A stretch of DNA of 42,759 nucleotides from Arthrobacter sp. M4 (lineage in GTDB: Bacteria > Actinomycetota > Actinomycetes > Actinomycetales > Micrococcaceae): contig NZ_JAIWYX010000025.1 in NCBI RefSeq assembly GCF_020251205.1, positions 1 to 42,759 on the forward strand, written 5' to 3'. Every line of letters starts with the position of its first letter. Positions within the stretch are counted from its first letter, which is position 1. Shown here in pieces: positions 39,911-42,759 of the stretch. Under the pieces are notes generated by a model. It made no database searches and had not been told where the DNA came from. It saw nothing but the letters and a program-made list of their open reading frames with translations. Position numbers and translations under genes: made by a program.

Positions 39911-40261
39911 TTAGACGAGTTCGGCCGCTGCTAGGCGGGTGTCGAACAACTTCTCTGCGAGGCGGATCAGATGGGCGGGAGCGTCGGTGTCCCAGCCGTG
40001 TTCTGCGCGTCCTAGGTAGATCGCGTTTCCTGTGACCTCTGGCAGATAGAGTCCCGTTTCGCGGAGCAGTTGCGTGGCCCGGACATTGGGGCGGAGGTTG
40101 CTGCTGTCGGCCCTGAGGTAGACCTGCCAATCACCGCTGACGATGCATTCAAGTGGGCCATAGAGGGCTTCAAGCGTTCCGTGGCGAACGTCTTGGGCGG
40201 TGGCCGTGACTGCCTCGCTGAGACGGGCGGGGATGACCAGGGCAATGCATTTGCGGATCAT
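39911..40261 (-). CDS. DUF3846-like protein
   Basis: 116 residues from ATG 40261 (MIRKCIALVIPARLS), with AAGGAG eight bases upstream; ATG/GTG 40276 is a weaker choice. The pattern of a hydrophobic first strand, a central LRADSSNLRPNVRATQLLRE and the closing VTGNAIYLGRAEHGWDTDAP fits DUF3846, common on actinobacterial and haloarchaeal mobile elements. Function unknown. Confidence 0.72.
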   Translation of the reverse strand: MIRKCIALVIPARLSEAVTATAQDVRHGTLEALYGPLECIVSGDWQVYLRADSSNLRPNVRATQLLRETGLYLPEVTGNAIYLGRAEHGWDTDAPAHLIRLAEKLFDTRLAAAELV

Positions 40262-40272
40262 GACATGCTCCT

Positions 40273-40473
40273 TCACTCGAAACTGATGGCGTTGGGGACG
40301 TAGGCCCTGAGGGTTTCCTTGTCGATCCAGAAGTGCTGGCGTCCGGTTCCCCCAGTGGCGGCGTAATCGCCGCTAAGAATGTTGTTCGTGGGGCTCTCGA
40401 AGGTTTGGAACCACTTGTCGCTGTGGTCAAAGGTGATCGCCGTGCCGTTGTCGGTGGTGGCCTTGGTGAGCAT
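40273..40473 (-). CDS. Unknown small protein
   Basis: 66 residues; GGAAGGAA before ATG 40473. The sequence is beta-rich (AITFDHSDKWFQTFESPTNN then QHFWIDKETLRAYVPNAI). No family recognised. Directly downstream of the shared promoter at 40510-40539. Confidence 0.65.
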   Translation of the reverse strand: MLTKATTDNGTAITFDHSDKWFQTFESPTNNILSGDYAATGGTGRQHFWIDKETLRAYVPNAISFE

Positions 40474-40506
40474 TTTCAGATTCCTTCCGGTGGGCTTCTT
40501 GATACT

Positions 40507-40864
40507 TCTATTCTAGCCCCCCTAGGAATTCTTTTGCAAGCCCCACTAGGAGATTTTTGGAAGTTTTCCGGATTTCTTTATGGGTAGATTTCTGGTTTTC
40601 TGCCTTTGTGGAAATCGGGACGTGCCGTGCATCGGCTCACGCGGCCGCGCGTTTGGTGGGGGTGATGGTCGCCGTACCCAGCTGTGGTAATCGCCGCCCG
40701 TGACCCCAGCGGTAGCCCCTGAGCGCCTTAGAAGCTGCTCACCGTGCAAGGCTCCGTCGCTCCCGAAACCGAACCCCGCGCGGCCGATGTGTGTTGTCCC
40801 GGCTGAAAGAAACCTGGCCACGGCGGCGGGGGAGTCGGCGGCGCCAGGCTTGGACCATGGGGAA
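40507..40864 (+). repeat. Dispersed repeat copy A
   Basis: Direct repeat of the segment 42523-42745 plus 1-154. Left third includes the shared promoter and GGTAGATTTCTGG; the central block is GGTGATGGTCGCCGTACCCA and the right end CTTGGACCATGGGGAAC. The part 40735-40790 differs from B and C. Direct orientation with B means recombination could delete or multiply the 2-kb unit between them. The whole gap 40474-40915 holds only this repeat. Confidence 0.9.
40510..40539 (-). promoter_or_regulatory. Shared accessory-zone promoter, copy A
   Basis: -35 TTGCAA (40539-40534), 18-base spacer with CCTAGGGGGGC, -10 TAGAAT (40515-40510). Drives 40273-40473 with about 30 bases of leader. Confidence 0.75.
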
Positions 40865-40915
40865 CTGTGCCGCTGTCAGCGATACTTGCTAGACCGAATC
40901 TCAAGAAGGAGTCCC

Positions 40916-41197
40916 ATGGGGAAAGCAAGCCGTTTAAAGGCTGAACGTCAGCAGGTGAAAGTGATACGCGAGCCGATCACTGAGACTCACGAGCCGGAAG
41001 AGCCCCGCAACTGGCCGGACGGCCATGTTGGGGTTGCGCTGACCGGCGACGATCAGGGGGAATGCATTGAGGTCACGATTCACGGCGTCCGCCACTACCT
41101 CCACTCGACCACCGCGCAAGAGCTGAGCAAGATGCTCAGCTCTCGGATTGACGAGTGGAACGGGATCGCGGTGGCCGGGGGAGCCCCGGGCGTCTAG
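40916..41197 (+). CDS. Unknown protein with MGKASRLKA N-terminus
   Basis: 93 residues; AAGGAG six bases before ATG 40916. N-terminus MGKASRLKAERQQVK, acidic linker, then a beta-alpha domain (NWPDGHVGVALTGDDQGECI then HYLHSTTAQELSKMLSSRID). The first nine residues equal those of the GNAT enzyme at 24017, though five codons differ by synonymous changes. Lies just behind repeat A. No family recognised. Confidence 0.75.
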   Translation: MGKASRLKAERQQVKVIREPITETHEPEEPRNWPDGHVGVALTGDDQGECIEVTIHGVRHYLHSTTAQELSKMLSSRIDEWNGIAVAGGAPGV

Positions 41198-41235
41198 GGC
41201 CGGCCAGGAGAGTCGGCAGCGGCCGGCCAGGAGAG
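41198..41235 (+). repeat. Short direct repeat after the MGKAS gene
   Basis: GGCCGGCCAGGAGAG occurs at 41198-41212 and 41221-41235. No known site recognised. Confidence 0.6.
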
Positions 41236-41277
41236 ACGGGAGTCTGCCGCGAACCGCCGGCCGAGCTTGCGAGGCCG

Positions 41278-41299
41278 GCGGCGGCCTTTGGGCCGCCGC
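41278..41299. terminator. Bidirectional terminator-like hairpin
   Basis: GCGGCGGCC / GGCCGCCGC with loop TTTG, between the convergent genes ending at 41197 and 41308. Confidence 0.65.
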
Positions 41300-41307
41300 T
41301 TCCTGGT

Positions 41308-41556
41308 CTATTCGCTCTCTGCGGCCTTGCGGGCTGCCTTGACGGCTTCGTGTAGTTTCCGGGTGAACTCGGGGTCGGGTGTCCGGGAACACTTTTGGCA
41401 TTTCTCCCAGCGGTAGCCTCTGCCTCCCGCGCCTTCGTAGGCCATGGTGAGTTTTTCGCGGCATTTCACGCAGTGGGTGGGGTGTTCTCCGTTGGTGTAG
41501 ATCAGTGGTTCCGGTGCGATGGCGAAGAGTTCGCCCTGGCCTTCGAGCTGCAACAT
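41308..41556 (-). CDS. Unknown protein with zinc-ribbon-like cysteines
   Basis: 82 residues; AAAGGAG before ATG 41556. Cys pairs HCVKCREK and KCQKCSRT 18 residues apart form a likely zinc ribbon; the C-terminus is a basic helix. Follows ardC on the same strand, so probably cotranscribed. No family recognised. Confidence 0.75.
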   Translation of the reverse strand: MLQLEGQGELFAIAPEPLIYTNGEHPTHCVKCREKLTMAYEGAGGRGYRWEKCQKCSRTPDPEFTRKLHEAVKAARKAAESE

Positions 41557-41577
41557 GGTTGCTCCTTTCGGTAAGGG

Positions 41578-41597
41578 GGCGGCCCGGGCGGGCCGCC
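41578..41597. terminator. GC-rich hairpin between ardC and the zinc-ribbon gene
   Basis: GGCGGCCCG / CGGGCCGCC with a GG loop; no T-tract. May attenuate rather than stop transcription. Confidence 0.5.
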
Positions 41598-41607
41598 CCG
41601 GGCCGCT

Positions 41608-42486
41608 CTAGGCGGCTTCGTCCTCTTCGTTGTCGAGGGCTTCCGCGAGTTCGTGGACGGCGCGGAGGACGTTCGCGGCGGTGGCCTTGACGGTCTCAAT
41701 GTCGGCTTTGGCCCATCCGGCGACGTAGCCGACGCTGTAGGCGCTGGTGTCGAGTCCGAGCATTCCGGCCATCACGTAGGCCACGCTCTCGGCCTCGGTT
41801 TCCTTGACGCCACGGTGGGCCACGTATTCGGTGTGGTCCTCGTCGGCGTGCAAGATCACGTGTGCGGCCTCGTGGATGGCGGTCTTGGCTGCCTGCGCGG
41901 GGGAGAGGCCCGCGTCGATCACTACGCGGCGGGTGCCGTCCGTGGTGGTGTAGCCGTTGACTTCGCCGGGGATCTCTTCGTGGGTGACGGTCCAGCCGCG
42001 GGCGGTGAGAAATTCGGTGACCTTGGCGACGATGCCCAGATCATCGGAGCCGGTGAGTCGCTGCGCGGGGCTGCTGTAGTCCTCGGCCCCTTCCATGAGG
42101 TCGGTCTGTGAGATGTCGAAAACCGAGAGGATGGGGAAGCGGACTACGGTCTTTTCTTCGTCCTCGCCGGTGGCTTCGTTGGTTTCGGTGACCTTCTTGG
42201 TGCTGTAGCCAAAAATCTTGATGGCCTTCTCACCTTTGCGGACCTGACGGCCGAGGTCCTGCCATTTGCGGAACCCTGCAACGCGGCTGGCTACATTGCA
42301 CTGGGAAAGGATGAGAATGACGTTGTTGAGGCTGTAGGCGTGGAATGCCTGGGCGAAAGCCAAGAACTTCATCCACTCATCCGAGCTGGTGAAGGACTCG
42401 ATTTTGGCGGTGAGCTGAGCTTGCAGCGCTTCGGCCTGAGCCTTGCGCTCTTCGGCGGTCTTGCGGGTCTTGGTGGCAGTGGCCAT
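41608..42486 (-). CDS. ardC: ArdC-type anti-restriction protein
   Basis: 292 residues; GAAGGAGC before ATG 42486. The N-terminal ssDNA-binding part contains HAYSLNNVILILSQ and FRKWQDLGRQVRKGEKAIKI, typical of ArdC. The metallopeptidase-like C-terminal part carries HEAAH (H205, E206, H209) in KTAIHEAAHVILHADEDHT and a downstream helix ETEAESVAYVMAGMLGLD that would supply the third ligand. ArdC shields incoming single-stranded plasmid DNA from restriction in the recipient. Transcribed from the shared promoter at 42526-42555, beside repeat B. Confidence 0.95.
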   Translation of the reverse strand: MATATKTRKTAEERKAQAEALQAQLTAKIESFTSSDEWMKFLAFAQAFHAYSLNNVILILSQCNVASRVAGFRKWQDLGRQVRKGEKAIKIFGYSTKKVTETNEATGEDEEKTVVRFPILSVFDISQTDLMEGAEDYSSPAQRLTGSDDLGIVAKVTEFLTARGWTVTHEEIPGEVNGYTTTDGTRRVVIDAGLSPAQAAKTAIHEAAHVILHADEDHTEYVAHRGVKETEAESVAYVMAGMLGLDTSAYSVGYVAGWAKADIETVKATAANVLRAVHELAEALDNEEDEAA

Positions 42487-42522
42487 GGTTTCTGCTCCTT
42501 CGGGATGGGCTGTTTTCTTATC

Positions 42523-42759
42523 TCTATTCTAGCCCCCCTAGGAACTTATTTGCAAGCCCCACTAGGAGATTTTTGGAAGTTTTCCGGATTTCTTGAAATG
42601 TAGATTTGTAGTCATCTGGATTTCTGCCTTTGTGGAAATCGGGACGTGCCGTGCATCGGCTCGCGCTGGCCGCGCGTTTGGTGGTGGTGATGGTCGCCGT
42701 AGCCAGCTGTGGTAATCGCCGCCCGTGACCCCAGCGGTAGCCCCCTGAGCGCCTTAGGA
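42523..42759 (+). repeat. Dispersed repeat copy B, left part (continues at position 1)
   Basis: Runs from the shared promoter through TGTAGATT (42599-42606) to the window end. Direct copy of A in the left third, with two small differences upstream of the core. The final 14 bases are repeated at 1-14. No gene is present in the 273 bases after ardC. Confidence 0.88.
42526..42555 (-). promoter_or_regulatory. Shared accessory-zone promoter, copy B (ardC)
   Basis: -35 TTGCAA (42555-42550), 18-base spacer with CCTAGGGGGGC, -10 TAGAAT (42531-42526). Gives about a 33-base leader before ardC. Near-identical to the promoters at 38736-38765 and 40510-40539. Confidence 0.75.

Noticed and set aside
1..42759. 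CRISPR arrays, tRNA, rRNA
   Set aside because: No regularly spaced short repeats and no tRNA or rRNA signature seen on either strand.

Overview
The window looks like a complete circular conjugative plasmid of about 42.7 kb from a high-GC actinobacterium, most likely Arthrobacter-like (Micrococcaceae). The grounds are the high GC content, GTG/TTG starts, the SCO6880-type conjugation genes, MOB relaxase and DUF families. The last 14 bases (42746-42759) repeat the first 14, and a dispersed repeat runs uninterrupted across that joint, so the true circle is probably 42,745 bp. No rRNA, tRNA or CRISPR array was seen.

Layout. (1) 219-9176 is a Tn3-family mercury-resistance transposon with 38-bp inverted ends and a 6-bp target duplication (CACATT). 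It carries a broken Crp-type regulator, a divergent merR / merA-merB-MerT-like-redoxin-ccdA cluster, tnpR and tnpA. It sits just behind the stop codon of the putative replication gene. (2) 9188-11300 holds the replication protein and two small putative DNA-binding proteins, all on the minus strand. (3) 11562-25305 is one tightly coupled plus-strand conjugation operon: CHAP/lysozyme hydrolase, pilin-like protein, VirB8-like and VirB6-like proteins, VirB4 split in two, VirD4 split in two, a DUF4913 protein, a MinD/ParA-like ATPase and two GNAT acetyltransferases. A strong hairpin closes it. (4) 25375-28637 is the mobilisation block (accessory protein, relaxase, MobC), followed by a probable oriT at about 28684-28785.

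(5) 28841-35955 has small unknown genes, a serine recombinase, a HicB-like protein and a BsuBI/PstI-type restriction-modification pair, predicted to act at CTGCAG. (6) 35303-42486 is a mainly minus-strand accessory zone: parA with a ribbon-helix-helix partner, hicA/hicB, an NrdH-like redoxin, a DUF3846 protein, several small unknown proteins and the anti-restriction protein ArdC.

How the parts fit. The conjugation operon and mob block move the plasmid. ArdC protects incoming DNA from restriction, while the plasmid's own restriction system, HicAB and ParA favour its retention. The mer transposon is the main cargo. The less familiar features are: (a) four proteins of the mer cluster each carry a vicinal Cys-Cys in their C-terminal region; (b) a three-copy repeat of about 210 bp shows mosaic exchange between copies; (c) three accessory genes share a near-identical promoter (TTGCAA-N18-TAGAAT with G-tracts); (d) an identical nine-residue N-terminus (MGKASRLKA) occurs on two otherwise unrelated proteins; (e) a TGTAGATT motif clusters at the par promoter and recurs in the accessory zone.
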